The position numbers were made by a program, and so were the translations under genes. From the NCBI GenBank assembly GCA_937912225.1, contig CALDOJ010000042.1, positions 1-64,000 on the forward strand: a stretch of 64,000 bases of DNA. Reading direction: 5' to 3'. Source of the stretch: Candidatus Woesearchaeota archaeon. Lineage in GTDB: Archaea; Nanobdellota; Nanobdellia; Woesearchaeales; GCA-2686295. Position 1 is the stretch's first letter; every line of letters begins with the position of its first letter. The notes below the pieces were generated by a model, which was not told the origin of the DNA, searched no databases, and worked only from the letters and a program-made list of their open reading frames with translations. Below, piece by piece: positions 24,474 through 32,732 of this stretch.

Positions 24474-25301
24474 ATGAATTTAGAAAAAGAAATAAAATTA
24501 TATGATCTGGATTTAGACTACGAAGCAAGAATATCTTTAGATGACAAACCAGCATCTTTTATGATGGTTGCAGCACTAAATAATGATGAAGAAGCAATAT
24601 TAATAGAAAATGTGGATCTTTCATTAACAACTGTAGTTGGATGTAATGCAAAAGGAAAACATATACATTATTCTATTAAAGATCAAGATATAATTATTAA
24701 AACAAAATTTAAAGAAGAAGTAAGAGGAAAATATGCAACATTTGGAAGTAAAGATGTTGGAAGTGTTTTAATAACTAGTTTAGAAAATTCTGCTGTTATG
24801 CAAATAGACTTGTATGGAGATACTATTATAGATCATCATTCAGAACCAGAAAAATACCTCTCTTTTGAAGATAGTAATTTCACTCATTTAAGTATTCGTG
24901 ATGGAATAATTACTAATAAACTAGGATTTAAAGGAGATAAAGCATACATAATACCTAAAAAAAATTATGCTTCTAGAGGAGATAATTTGGTACAAAGAAT
25001 ATTAGAACAAACAGGATTTGAATGCGAAATAAAGGAAGAAGGCATTATGCATGGTATATATAGTGATATGAACAATATAGATATGAAAGTTATAAACTAT
25101 GGGGATAAAGTTCGAATAGAATTCAAATCAGATTCTATTCCGCAAAAAGATATTTTGAACTTAGTCGGTGGAAACAGCACAGACATTGATAGAGCTTATA
25201 TAAACGTCAAATCAATTGGGATGGAAAAAGAAATATCTGTAGAAGTTCGAAAATTTGCAAACGCTTTAAACTATTTTAGAGGATTAAAAGAGAAATTTTA
25301 A
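24474..25301 (+). CDS. Uncharacterised protein (module 1)
   Basis: 275 residues from the ATG at 24474, preceded by AAGAGGTAAAAAA; the longer frame from 24435 has no such site. Soluble, strand-rich, acidic. Residues DLDLDYEARISLDDKPASF near the start and a C-terminal RKFANALNYFRGLKEKF helix are the clearest features. Last gene of the TrmB module 1 operon, followed by two hairpins. Confidence 0.65.
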   Translation: MNLEKEIKLYDLDLDYEARISLDDKPASFMMVAALNNDEEAILIENVDLSLTTVVGCNAKGKHIHYSIKDQDIIIKTKFKEEVRGKYATFGSKDVGSVLITSLENSAVMQIDLYGDTIIDHHSEPEKYLSFEDSNFTHLSIRDGIITNKLGFKGDKAYIIPKKNYASRGDNLVQRILEQTGFECEIKEEGIMHGIYSDMNNIDMKVINYGDKVRIEFKSDSIPQKDILNLVGGNSTDIDRAYINVKSIGMEKEISVEVRKFANALNYFRGLKEKF

Positions 25302-25303
25302 TT

Positions 25304-25354
25304 CGTTCAAAAAATATTTATTTTTTGGCGCGTCAAAAGCTTTGCTTTTGTGCG
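25304..25354. terminator. Pair of hairpins after the module 1 operon
   Basis: CAAAAAATA (25308-25316) with TATTTTTTG (25319-25327) and CAAAAGC (25334-25340) with GCTTTTG (25344-25350) form two adjacent stems, each bounded by CG pairs and followed by T-rich sequence. They lie three bases after the operon's last stop codon, which suits a terminator, and share the CAAAA/TTTTG arm form of the dispersed hairpins. Confidence 0.55.
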
Positions 25355-25424
25355 TTTCTTATTTTTTTATTTTCTTAAATCTTTCAATCGTAAACTATAA
25401 ATACTAATTAGTTCCAATAACATC

Positions 25425-25877
25425 ATGGCAAAAATCAGTATTGATAGTCCTTTAGCAGAACTTACTCTTCGTAAGTATGAAAGTCCTATTGGAAAAGAAA
25501 AACGAGATTTAGTTCGAAAGCTATGTTTGTCTTTAGGTTTATTGCAACCAGGAGACTCTAGAGATGTAGTAGTTGATGTGTTACAAGTTATGCTTGAAGC
25601 AAAAAACGATTTGACAAGTAAAGAAGTTGAAGACTTAACTATTAAGAATAGAAAAAAGTATAAGCAACAACTTCTAGGTATTGCACCTTCTAATATTCGA
25701 AGACAATTATTAAGGCTTAGAGACTTGTTCATTGTTGAAAAATTAGCTAATAATTATCGAATTAAAGAAAATTCTAAACTTCTAACCTTGTTTGAGGAGA
25801 ATATTGAAAAGTATTATTTGAATTCAGTTATTGCAAGAGTCAAAGAGTATTTGAAAGAAGTTGATAAACAATTCTAG
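25425..25877 (+). CDS. Predicted DNA-binding protein (helix-turn-helix-like)
   Basis: 150 residues, basic, almost all helical. A middle segment (IAPSNIRRQLLRLRDLFIVEKLANNYRI) resembles the recognition helix and wing of a winged-helix domain. The first 80 residues contain LVRKLCLSLGLLQPGDSRDVVVDVLQVML, a second helical bundle. A TATA-like ATAAATACT sits about 25 bases upstream and the start is leaderless. Probably a regulator; the target is unknown. Confidence 0.55.
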   Translation: MAKISIDSPLAELTLRKYESPIGKEKRDLVRKLCLSLGLLQPGDSRDVVVDVLQVMLEAKNDLTSKEVEDLTIKNRKKYKQQLLGIAPSNIRRQLLRLRDLFIVEKLANNYRIKENSKLLTLFEENIEKYYLNSVIARVKEYLKEVDKQF

Positions 25878-25967
25878 AATATTTTCAGACTTTTCGTAAA
25901 TATCACTGGACATGTTGCCGTAGCTCTTATTAAGAATTATTATTTCTATAGAATTAAAGAAAAAAAA

Positions 25968-25999
25968 CTGGACTTAAAACCCAGTTAACGCTCCCAAGC
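25968..25999 (+). pseudogene. Partial tRNA-Leu-like fragment (anticodon and variable arms)
   Basis: These 32 bases match the anticodon arm and variable arm of the tRNA-Leu(UAA) at 26045 with six differences, including the TTAA anticodon core and GTTAACG-TCCCAAGC. No acceptor, D- or T-arm is found on either side. It looks like the remnant of a second tRNA-Leu copy or of an integration event at the tRNA. Confidence 0.55.
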
Positions 26000-26044
26000 A
26001 ATAAGAATAAACAAAAGAACTTTTTATATTTTTTCATTTATCAT

Positions 26045-26153
26045 GGCAGGGTGGTCGAGTCTGGTTATGACGCTGGACTTAAGATCTAGTTAACGTTCCC
26101 AAGCGTTGCGCGGGTTCAAATGCTAACACGGGTTGAAAATCCCGTCCCTGCTG
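26045..26153 (+). tRNA. tRNA-Leu(UAA) with apparent 19-nt intron in the T-loop
   Basis: A class II tRNA. Acceptor GGCAGGG (26045-26051) pairs with CCCTGCT (26146-26152); D-arm GTCG/TGAC; anticodon arm CTGGA-CTTAAGA-TCTAG gives anticodon UAA; variable arm AACGTT/AGCGTT. The T-arm is interrupted: GCGGG-TTCAAA (26110-26120) is separated from T-CCCGT (26140-26145) by bases 26121-26139. Removing these restores a standard T-loop TTCAAAT. The precursor can form a bulge-helix-bulge with AAU bulges at both splice sites around the helix UUCA/UGAA. Position 73 is G, not the A usual in tRNA-Leu. Confidence 0.85.
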
Positions 26154-26162
26154 CTTATGACT

Positions 26163-26462
26163 CTAGAATTTAAACAGTTTCTTTTCAAAGTCTACTATCT
26201 TTTTATTCTTAACTTCAACACTTTCTGTTTTTAGAATTCTAATTTTATTTGCGACACCTGTAGCAAATCCGCCAATTGTTCCATCACTACAAACAACTCG
26301 GTGGCAAGGAACTAAAGGCGCGTATGGGTTTTTATTCATGGCTGTACCAACTGCTCTATATGCTTTAGAATTTACAGCTTTTGCTAATTGACCATAAGTT
26401 GTTACTTTTCCTTTTGGGACTTTTTTAAGTTTAGAATATATTTTTTCTTTAAAATTTGACAT
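26163..26462 (-). CDS. ogt: Methylated-DNA cysteine methyltransferase (MGMT/Ogt domain)
   Basis: 99 residues comprising the DNA-binding, active-site domain of O6-alkylguanine alkyltransferases: an IPKGKVTTYGQLA-like winged helix, the R finger in AYRAVGTAM, and the acceptor Cys53 in PCHRV. It removes alkyl groups from guanine by self-inactivation. The N-terminal domain of longer family members is absent, which is common in small forms. Its start overlaps the end of the sigma factor gene by 14 bases, so it is probably co-expressed. Confidence 0.88.
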   Translation of the reverse strand: MSNFKEKIYSKLKKVPKGKVTTYGQLAKAVNSKAYRAVGTAMNKNPYAPLVPCHRVVCSDGTIGGFATGVANKIRILKTESVEVKNKKIVDFEKKLFKF

Positions 26463-27285
26463 TGTTTGTGTATGTTGCTAATTCTTTTTTATGAGAAGAT
26501 CTTTTTATTTTTATTAAAGCAACTTCTTTTATTTTTCTTATTCTTTCTCTTGATAAATTATATTGGTCTCCTATTTCTTGTAAGTTTTTTTGTTCACAAT
26601 CAATTCCGTAGTATTGTTTTACTATATCTTGCTCTCTTGGATTTAAAACTTCTTTTATAGCTAGTTTTAAACTTTGTTCTAGACTTTGATTATTCATGTT
26701 TGTTAAAAGTTCTTCTTGGTCGGGATTTTTCAGTATATCAATCCAAGAACGATATTCGTCGTTTGTAGGATTTTCAAGTGAATATTCTCTTACTGGTAAG
26801 GCCAAGTCATCTAATTTTTTGATATCTTTTGGTTCTAAATATTGTTTTAGTTCTTCTTTTGTTGGTTTTAATCCTTCGTTTTTTTGTTCGAATTGTTCAA
26901 TAACTTTATTTACTCGGTTCAGTAATAATTTTCTGTGTGCAGGCATTCGAACATTATTGGTTTTATCATTTAAGTATTGGGTAATTCCTTGCCTTATCCA
27001 AAAAACAGCGTATGATATGAATTTAAATCCTTTATCTATTTCGTGTCTTTCTAAAGCTTTTATCATTCCAATATTTCCTTCTTGAATTAAATCGCCTAAA
27101 TCTGCAAATTGTTTATATTCTTTAGCAACTGAAACAACAAATCTAAGATTTGCTTGTAGAATTTCTTGACCTGCAGCTTGATTTCCATTTTTATATTGTC
27201 TGAACAATTCAACTTCTTTTTCAATAGGAATTGGTTTAGAATTTTCTAATGCTGCTAAATAATCATTTAATATTCTTTCGCTCAT
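26449..27285 (-). CDS. Sigma-70 family RNA polymerase factor (copy A)
   Basis: 278 residues with a full group 1-3 sigma-70 core: region 1.2 (DYLAALENSKPIP), region 2 (ANLRFVVSVAKEYKQ, GDLIQEGNIGMIKALERH, GFKFISYAVFWIRQGI at about 45-102), region 3, and region 4 (LNPREQDIVKQYYG, then the NLSRERIRKIK recognition helix). Bacterial sigma factors direct RNA polymerase to promoters; archaea normally use TBP and TFB. Region 1.1 is missing, as in many alternative sigmas. It follows a second sigma gene and overlaps ogt. Confidence 0.93.
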   Translation of the reverse strand: MSERILNDYLAALENSKPIPIEKEVELFRQYKNGNQAAGQEILQANLRFVVSVAKEYKQFADLGDLIQEGNIGMIKALERHEIDKGFKFISYAVFWIRQGITQYLNDKTNNVRMPAHRKLLLNRVNKVIEQFEQKNEGLKPTKEELKQYLEPKDIKKLDDLALPVREYSLENPTNDEYRSWIDILKNPDQEELLTNMNNQSLEQSLKLAIKEVLNPREQDIVKQYYGIDCEQKNLQEIGDQYNLSRERIRKIKEVALIKIKRSSHKKELATYTNNVKF

Positions 27286-27362
27286 AAGGAAAAGAGAATT
27301 AAATCTTTAATTTAAAGGTTTACTTTGAAAAGTAGATTTGTTCTTGAAAGTTTGTTGACATC

Positions 27363-28193
27363 TTAATTATACGCTGTTCTTAATGCAGGTATATGTCCTG
27401 ACCTTCGAATTTTTTTTAATGCTTCTCCTTCAACCCAGTGAGCTATTTTTTTATTTAAGCCTATTTTTTCTCCTGCTTCTCTATAAGTTAAAGGTTCTCC
27501 ATTTAATCCAAATCTTGATTTTAATATTTCTTGTTCTCTTACTGATAATTTTTTTAAAACTTCATCTATGGTTGTTTTCATAGATTCGTTTTCTAATTCT
27601 GCAAAGACATCTGTTGATTCTGGGTCTTCAATGAATTGGTGCGTTGGTGCGTGTTCATCATCTGTAGGGGTATCTAGAGAGTATTCTTTAATGAATCTTA
27701 TTGATGACTTATCAAAAGCAGTTCTATCTTTGGGATTTAATTGTGTTCTTATTTCTTCTTCTGTTGGTGCTATTCCTTGATTTTCTTGTTCTAGTCTACA
27801 ACTTATTTTGTATACTTTTCTTGATAATTTTTGCTTGTCTGTTGGTACTCTTACGTTTGTTGAATGTTTAAAAATGTAAGTTTGTATTTCTTGATTTATC
27901 CATGAAACTGCGTATGTAATAAATTTAAACCCTCTTTCATGGTCAAATTTTTTTGCTGCTTTCATCAGACCTATATTTCCTTCTTGTATTAAATCATCTA
28001 ATTCTCCTTGTTGAGTATAATTGTTGGCTACTTTCACTACAAATTTCAGATTCGCGTTTAGAATTTTTTGTCTTGCATCTTCACTACCTGCTTTGTATTC
28101 TTGAAAAAGTTTGACTTCGTCTTTTACTGATAGGGGTGTTGAAGCATCTAATTTTCTGAGGTAATAATCTAACGCATTATTTGTCATAACCAT
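27363..28193 (-). CDS. Sigma-70 family RNA polymerase factor (copy B)
   Basis: 276 residues, the same architecture as copy A: region 1.2 (DYYLRKLDAS), region 2 (NANLKFVVKVANNY, DDLIQEGNIGLMKAAKKF, GFKFITYAVSWINQEI), region 3, and region 4 (LSVREQEILKSRFGLNGEPLTYREAGEKIGL, then a helix with KKI-HWVEGEALKKIR). Region 2 is strongly conserved between the copies, while the region 4 recognition helices differ, so they should prefer different -35-like elements if functional. The second Met (codon 3) is an equally possible start. 77 bases separate it from copy A. Confidence 0.93.
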   Translation of the reverse strand: MVMTNNALDYYLRKLDASTPLSVKDEVKLFQEYKAGSEDARQKILNANLKFVVKVANNYTQQGELDDLIQEGNIGLMKAAKKFDHERGFKFITYAVSWINQEIQTYIFKHSTNVRVPTDKQKLSRKVYKISCRLEQENQGIAPTEEEIRTQLNPKDRTAFDKSSIRFIKEYSLDTPTDDEHAPTHQFIEDPESTDVFAELENESMKTTIDEVLKKLSVREQEILKSRFGLNGEPLTYREAGEKIGLNKKIAHWVEGEALKKIRRSGHIPALRTAYN

Positions 28194-28286
28194 TGAGTAA
28201 CAACACTTCCTTTTTAAAGTTTTCTATAGAAATCGAAATCTTTATATAACTAGAGAACCGATTTAGTTAAAAAGGGGTGGTATAGT

Positions 28287-28619
28287 ATGCCTAATAAGAA
28301 AAAAAGAGATGTAGGAAACTGGGCTTTTTTAATTGGATTCATTCTAGCTTTAGTATTTGGAATATTTGCAGTACAAGGAGTAGTTGCATGGTTACTAGTG
28401 CTATTAGGATTAGTCGTTGGTTTCTTGAATATTACAGAAAAAGAAGTTCAACCGTTTTTAACAGCTAGCACAATATTGGTGCTTGTGAGTGCTTTAGGAA
28501 TGGAAGTAATGACTGTTATTCCTGTACTTGGAAATATCTTAGATGCAATTTTAATGCTTTTTGTGCCTGCAACAATTGTTGTCGCATTGAAATCAGTATT
28601 TGAAATGGCTAAAGATTAA
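28287..28619 (+). CDS. Small membrane protein, about four helices
   Basis: 110 residues beginning with a basic MPNKKKRD segment, followed by three or four hydrophobic helices (about 11-31, 35-48, 56-77, 82-103). GGGGTGGT precedes the ATG. No polar catalytic motif is seen in the helices. It is divergent from sigma copy B, and a stem-loop follows it. Confidence 0.65.
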   Translation: MPNKKKRDVGNWAFLIGFILALVFGIFAVQGVVAWLLVLLGLVVGFLNITEKEVQPFLTASTILVLVSALGMEVMTVIPVLGNILDAILMLFVPATIVVALKSVFEMAKD

Positions 28620-28640
28620 ATAATTTTTTTTTAACTAACA

Positions 28641-28661
28641 CTCGGCAGGGTTTCTGCTGAG
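28641..28661. terminator. Hairpin between convergent genes
   Basis: CTCGGCAG (28641-28648) pairs with CTGCTGAG (28654-28661), one G-U pair, loop GGTTT, in a 46-base gap between a plus-strand and a minus-strand gene. T-rich runs lie on both sides, so it can end transcription from either direction. Confidence 0.6.
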
Positions 28662-28665
28662 CATT

Positions 28666-29547
28666 TTACTTTTCTATTATCAATAAACTTTGTGGAGTAT
28701 TAATATCTCTTTTATTTGGAAAACCAATAAAAACTTTTTCTATTGTTTTGTATCCAATTCCCTCACATAAATTTTGCCATTCTTCTAAGGTTCTATATCC
28801 AAAAGGAATGGGTGTACTCTTTCTTCGTGCTAGCATTCTATTTGCAATCCAATCATAAACAGACATCACTGTTTTCCTTTCAGATGAATCCAATTTCATA
28901 AACGAATTGTGAATACTTTGTCCGTTTCTTGGAGAAATTTGTTCTGAATAGGAGTCTTCAAGAATGATTAATCTTGAGCCTACATTACTAATTTCGAAGA
29001 TTTCTTCTAAATATTTGGGTTGTGTCTCATAATTCATGTGGTGGAGAGTCCATGTTAAAATGATATTATCAGGTTGAGTTTTTTTCAGAAAATCTTTGAA
29101 TTCATTTTCTTTTACTATTTCAAATTTAATTTTAGGATTCTGAAATTGTTCCCATTCTGCATATTTGTTTATGTCAATTCCAATCAAATTTTCTAATTTT
29201 TGGTTTTTTGCTATTGTATGAAGTAAGATTCCTGTGCCACAACCTAAGTCAAGAATGGTGTTTGATTCGGGAATGTGTGGAACAACTTCCTTGTTAAAAT
29301 AGTCGGGAACAATTCTTTGAAAAAAATTTATATCATAAACTTCATGAATTTCTTCACTAAATTGTTTATAGAAATCTTTAAAATCTAATTTGGAAAAATC
29401 GTGTTTAAAATAATTAATAAATTTATTTGAAAATCCAATAGATGCTAAACTAGATTCCAAATTGCCAATTATATAATTATAAAGTTTCTTATCAGATATT
29501 TTATCCAATATGTTCTTATGCTCAATTTCATATTCTTTGTATTGCAC
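28666..29547 (-). CDS. SAM-dependent methyltransferase
   Basis: 293 residues. NTILDLGCGTGILL near residue 95 is motif I of class I methyltransferases and LIGIDINKYAEW is motif II; IILTWTLHHM is the motif IV strand. The 90-residue N-terminal part is a helical extension, and the C-terminus contains a WIANRMLARR helix that may bind substrate. Substrate unknown; small molecules or lipids are as likely as RNA. Confidence 0.75.
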   Translation of the reverse strand: MQYKEYEIEHKNILDKISDKKLYNYIIGNLESSLASIGFSNKFINYFKHDFSKLDFKDFYKQFSEEIHEVYDINFFQRIVPDYFNKEVVPHIPESNTILDLGCGTGILLHTIAKNQKLENLIGIDINKYAEWEQFQNPKIKFEIVKENEFKDFLKKTQPDNIILTWTLHHMNYETQPKYLEEIFEISNVGSRLIILEDSYSEQISPRNGQSIHNSFMKLDSSERKTVMSVYDWIANRMLARRKSTPIPFGYRTLEEWQNLCEGIGYKTIEKVFIGFPNKRDINTPQSLLIIEK

Positions 29548-29648
29548 AATTTATAGTAATAAAAGAATTATTATAAGTCTTTTGAGTGAAAAAGTCTTTC
29601 TTTTAATTTCATTTAAGTTTATAGATTAAATTAAGTAATTTTTTTTCT

Positions 29649-31580
29649 TTAAAACAAATGTATTCCTTCTAGAGAGTTTCTTAATATATCTTTACAGTTA
29701 TTGATCATTTCTCGTTCTGGACATTCACCAAGTGCTTTACCGATTTGTTCAAGTTTATCCATTATTCGCATGAATATTCTGATTAAATCACCCTCTAATA
29801 AGTTAGAATTCTGCAATATTTCAATAAACTTTTTTTGTTCATATAATGGATGAATTATAGCAGTCATTTTGTCAAGGTTTTCATACCAAGTTCCTTTTCG
29901 AAGAGTGGGGTTATTTCTCATTTTATGAAATAATCCTCTGCTTACTTTGTTTTCGTAAGTTTTGAAAAATTTAGTATCTCTTTTACCTTCATATTCTAAA
30001 GCAGTTAATAACAAGAGAATGGAGTATTCGTCAAGTTTTAAATTACTAAAGAAGAGTTGAGAAACTTCTAATTCATTACCAAAAATATTGGTTGTGAATC
30101 GGCCTATCTTTGTAAGTTTGCCATCTTTGATGTATCCTAATTTTGTAAGGTTGTTTACAACTTTTGTAAACCTTGCTTTTATAGATCCTAATAATCTTTT
30201 TGATGTTGAACCTTTGAGTATTTGAAATGTGTAAAAATTTAATGTTAGAATTCTTTTATTCTCTTCAGGTGAGTGTTGGTCTATCATATTTAACACAGTG
30301 TTGATTGATAGTTTAAATTGTGATTTCAACGGCAAAGTATCTTTAGCTGTGAATTCTGCAATTCTTTTCAAATCGGCATTTGGTCGATAAATAACTGATA
30401 CTGATAATCCTGTTTTATCAATTCCTCTTCTTCCAGCTCTGCCAGAAATTTGAAAATACTCTTTTGAAGTTAAATATCTGAATCCTTTATCGCTATATTT
30501 TCGAAGACTATCAAAACAAACTGTTTTTGCAGGCATGTTGATTCCTACTGCGAAGGTTTCAGTTGCAAATAATATTTTAATTAATCCTTTAGAAAATAAT
30601 TGCTCGACAATATGTTTTAAATCTGGAAGGATTCCTGCGTTGTGAAAAGCTATTCCTTTTGGTAAACAAGCTTTTAATTTTTGTGTAGTGTTTAATGATT
30701 TAATCTCTTTGTTTAATTTACTAAATTCTGAACTAACAAACGCATTCATTTCTTTTTGTTCTTCTTGATTTAAGAACTGATTTTTGTAAGATAGATTCAT
30801 TGCATAATCAATTGTTCTTGCTCTTGAGAATACAAAGTATATGCAAGGGAGTTTGTCTTTTATTAATTCGATTAAATCTTTATAATCTGGTTTTGGTGCT
30901 CTTTTAACTCTGTATTTGCCTCTGTGAGCTTGAAAATAATCTGGGGCCTCATCATCTTTTTTCTTTTTCTGTATTTCTTCAATACTTGTAATTCCTAATT
31001 CTGTATCAAAAAACTTTCTTTCAAGAGGAACTGGTCTAATATCGTAGTAAATTACTTCTACAGGTGTTACTTTTATGCTTTCAACCCAATTAGCGAATTC
31101 TTTACTATTAGGAATTGTTGCTGATAAAAATAAAAACTTAACATGTTCTGGACTAAATATGATTGATTCTTCCCAAATATGTCCTCTTTCTTCATCGCTT
31201 ATATAGTGAATTTCGTCCATTATACAATAAGCAACTGAATCGAGTACTTCGTCATTAACTATTGCCATGTTTCGATAAACTTCGGCAGTCATTATCAAAA
31301 CTTGTGCGTCTGGATTAATTACTAAATCGCCTGTTATCAAACCAATTTTATCTTCACCGTATTGTTCTGTAAAATCTTTGAACTTCTGGTTAGAAAGTGC
31401 TTTAATTGGAGCCGTGTAGATGATTCTTGAATTTTCTTTTAAGAATTTGTCTATGATGTAATCTGCAATCAAGGTTTTTCCTGATCCTGTTGGTGCAGAA
31501 ACTAGAACTGAGCGTCCATTTTCAATTGCTTTAACTGAGTCTTCTTGGAACTTATCTAAAGTAAAATGTTGGAATTTCAT
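29649..31580 (-). CDS. Ski2/Mtr4-like superfamily 2 RNA helicase
   Basis: 643 residues. Motif I APTGSGKT at 29-36, motif Ia TAPIKALSNQK, motif II DEIH at 122-125 in an MDEIHYISDEERGHIWEE context typical of Ski2/Mtr4, motif III SAT, and motif VI QISGRAGRRG. The C-terminal 200 residues are helical, like the winged-helix/ratchet region, without a long arch. Eukaryotic relatives feed RNA to the exosome, so RNA surveillance is a fair guess. Its start codon lies inside an 11-bp hairpin. Confidence 0.9.
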   Translation of the reverse strand: MKFQHFTLDKFQEDSVKAIENGRSVLVSAPTGSGKTLIADYIIDKFLKENSRIIYTAPIKALSNQKFKDFTEQYGEDKIGLITGDLVINPDAQVLIMTAEVYRNMAIVNDEVLDSVAYCIMDEIHYISDEERGHIWEESIIFSPEHVKFLFLSATIPNSKEFANWVESIKVTPVEVIYYDIRPVPLERKFFDTELGITSIEEIQKKKKDDEAPDYFQAHRGKYRVKRAPKPDYKDLIELIKDKLPCIYFVFSRARTIDYAMNLSYKNQFLNQEEQKEMNAFVSSEFSKLNKEIKSLNTTQKLKACLPKGIAFHNAGILPDLKHIVEQLFSKGLIKILFATETFAVGINMPAKTVCFDSLRKYSDKGFRYLTSKEYFQISGRAGRRGIDKTGLSVSVIYRPNADLKRIAEFTAKDTLPLKSQFKLSINTVLNMIDQHSPEENKRILTLNFYTFQILKGSTSKRLLGSIKARFTKVVNNLTKLGYIKDGKLTKIGRFTTNIFGNELEVSQLFFSNLKLDEYSILLLLTALEYEGKRDTKFFKTYENKVSRGLFHKMRNNPTLRKGTWYENLDKMTAIIHPLYEQKKFIEILQNSNLLEGDLIRIFMRIMDKLEQIGKALGECPEREMINNCKDILRNSLEGIHLF

Positions 31581-31603
31581 AGTTTTACCCCTGTAAAACT
31601 ATG
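31578..31603 (-). promoter_or_regulatory. Hairpin enclosing the helicase start codon
   Basis: CATAGTTTTAC (31578-31588) and GTAAAACTATG (31593-31603) are perfect 11-bp arms around CCCT. On the minus-strand message the AUG is in the 3' arm and the AGGGG ribosome binding site is in and next to the loop. Folding would hide the start codon, so this may be a translational switch or, at the DNA level, an operator. Confidence 0.65.
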
Positions 31604-31632
31604 GAACTCAAAAAGTGTAATTTTTGTTTGTT

Positions 31633-32220
31633 TCATTGTTTAATCACCTTTAATATTTCTTCATATTTTTCTTTTGAATATGATTCTTTGTATTCTTTTG
31701 CTAGTTTAATTAATTTTTCTTTATTTAATAACAGATCTTTTTCTTTTAATAAACATTTCATTCTTGTTGATGTAAAGAATTGGATTGTTTGAGTTACATT
31801 CTTTGGTTGTTCAGATATTCTACACCTTTCAAAATCAATCATGATTGGTTCTTCATTTCTTATGATTATGTGTTTGTATGGGTTTGTAAGCTCAAATTTA
31901 TTGATTTTTATTTCATCCATAATTCTAGCTTGGTCTAAAACTTTTTTCAAAATTTTTTTTATAGCTGTTTTATTAACTCTTTTCAAATGATCTAAAATTC
32001 TTTCGCCTTGAATGAATTCCATGACGATTCTGTCTTTATCTGCTTTAATAAACTCAGGTCCGATTCCTTGTTTATTCATTATTTTCAAAAACTTTGTTTC
32101 TTTTTGAATTGTAATTCCTGCTTCACTTTCCGGATTCTTTTCTTTTATGCAAACTTCTCTTCCTTTCTGAACTGCTTTGTAAACCAATCCTCTCTTTCCG
32201 CTTGCTAAAAATTCTTTCAT
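31633..32220 (-). CDS. Small Bud32/RIO-like predicted protein kinase
   Basis: 195 residues with a compact kinase-like fold: a GKRGLVYKAV loop, a Lys in EVCIKEKNP, a Glu-containing helix (QKETKFLKIM), a hinge RIVMEFIQGERI, then NPYKHII in the catalytic loop place and MIDFERC as the DFG-like metal site. This matches predicted archaeal Ser/Thr kinases related to Bud32. It starts four bases within the end of the HemK-like gene, a coupled arrangement. Its substrate is not indicated. Confidence 0.7.
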   Translation of the reverse strand: MKEFLASGKRGLVYKAVQKGREVCIKEKNPESEAGITIQKETKFLKIMNKQGIGPEFIKADKDRIVMEFIQGERILDHLKRVNKTAIKKILKKVLDQARIMDEIKINKFELTNPYKHIIIRNEEPIMIDFERCRISEQPKNVTQTIQFFTSTRMKCLLKEKDLLLNKEKLIKLAKEYKESYSKEKYEEILKVIKQ

Positions 32221-32732
32221 TTTACCTCATATACATATAGTTCTTCAAAAGCCATTTTTTCATTAGCAATTTCTTTGTATGAATACTTTTCTCGTTTTAA
32301 AATTTCATGAATCTTGTTTTTGTGTGATAATGAACTAAACAATAGTAAAATGGTTCCATTGTTATTCAAATGTTCCTTTGCTTCTATTAAAAAAGCTTCA
32401 ATTACTTCGTATCCGAGTGGACCTCCGTCAAGCGCAATATCTTTTAGCATTGGATCCTCTGGCAAGTATGGTGGGTTGAAAGTTATTAAGTTAAACTTTT
32501 CTCTAACATTTGAAAATAAATTACTTGTTCTAAATTCAATTGTTGGGAATTTCTTTTTGCATTCTTTGATTACTTCTGGATCAATATCTACTCCTAATAC
32601 TTTGAAAGTATATTTTCGAGCTTCTACAGCTTGAATTCCAGAACCAGTCCCCATATCTAAGACTGTGCCTTTTGCATATGGTTTTATGGTTTTTTGTAAT
32701 AGATGTGAGTCTTCTCTTGGTTCATAAATCAT
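32217..32732 (-). CDS. HemK/Mtq2-like N5-glutamine methyltransferase
   Basis: 171 residues from the ATG at 32732, which overlaps the TrmB stop codon as ATGA; a GTG-type start further upstream would lie well inside the TrmB gene. EPREDSHLL, the SAM loop VLDMGTGSGIQ and N86-PPY are the signature of the HemK/Mtq2 group, which methylates the GGQ glutamine of release factors, in archaea with a Trm112 partner. The length fits the archaeal form without the N-terminal domain. Confidence 0.88.
   Translation of the reverse strand: MIYEPREDSHLLQKTIKPYAKGTVLDMGTGSGIQAVEARKYTFKVLGVDIDPEVIKECKKKFPTIEFRTSNLFSNVREKFNLITFNPPYLPEDPMLKDIALDGGPLGYEVIEAFLIEAKEHLNNNGTILLLFSSLSHKNKIHEILKREKYSYKEIANEKMAFEELYVYEVK

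Noticed and set aside
25905..25935. GCCGTAGCTC near 25917 as the start of a further tRNA
   Set aside because: The tRNA-like word has no matching acceptor 3' strand, anticodon arm or T-arm downstream.
26449..28193. Bacterial origin of the whole window or a chimeric contig, because of the sigma factors
   Set aside because: Archaeal genes flank the locus on both sides (IleRS and tRNA with a splice motif on the left, Ski2-like helicase and TrmB on the right) with no change in base composition; a coverage check would still be useful.
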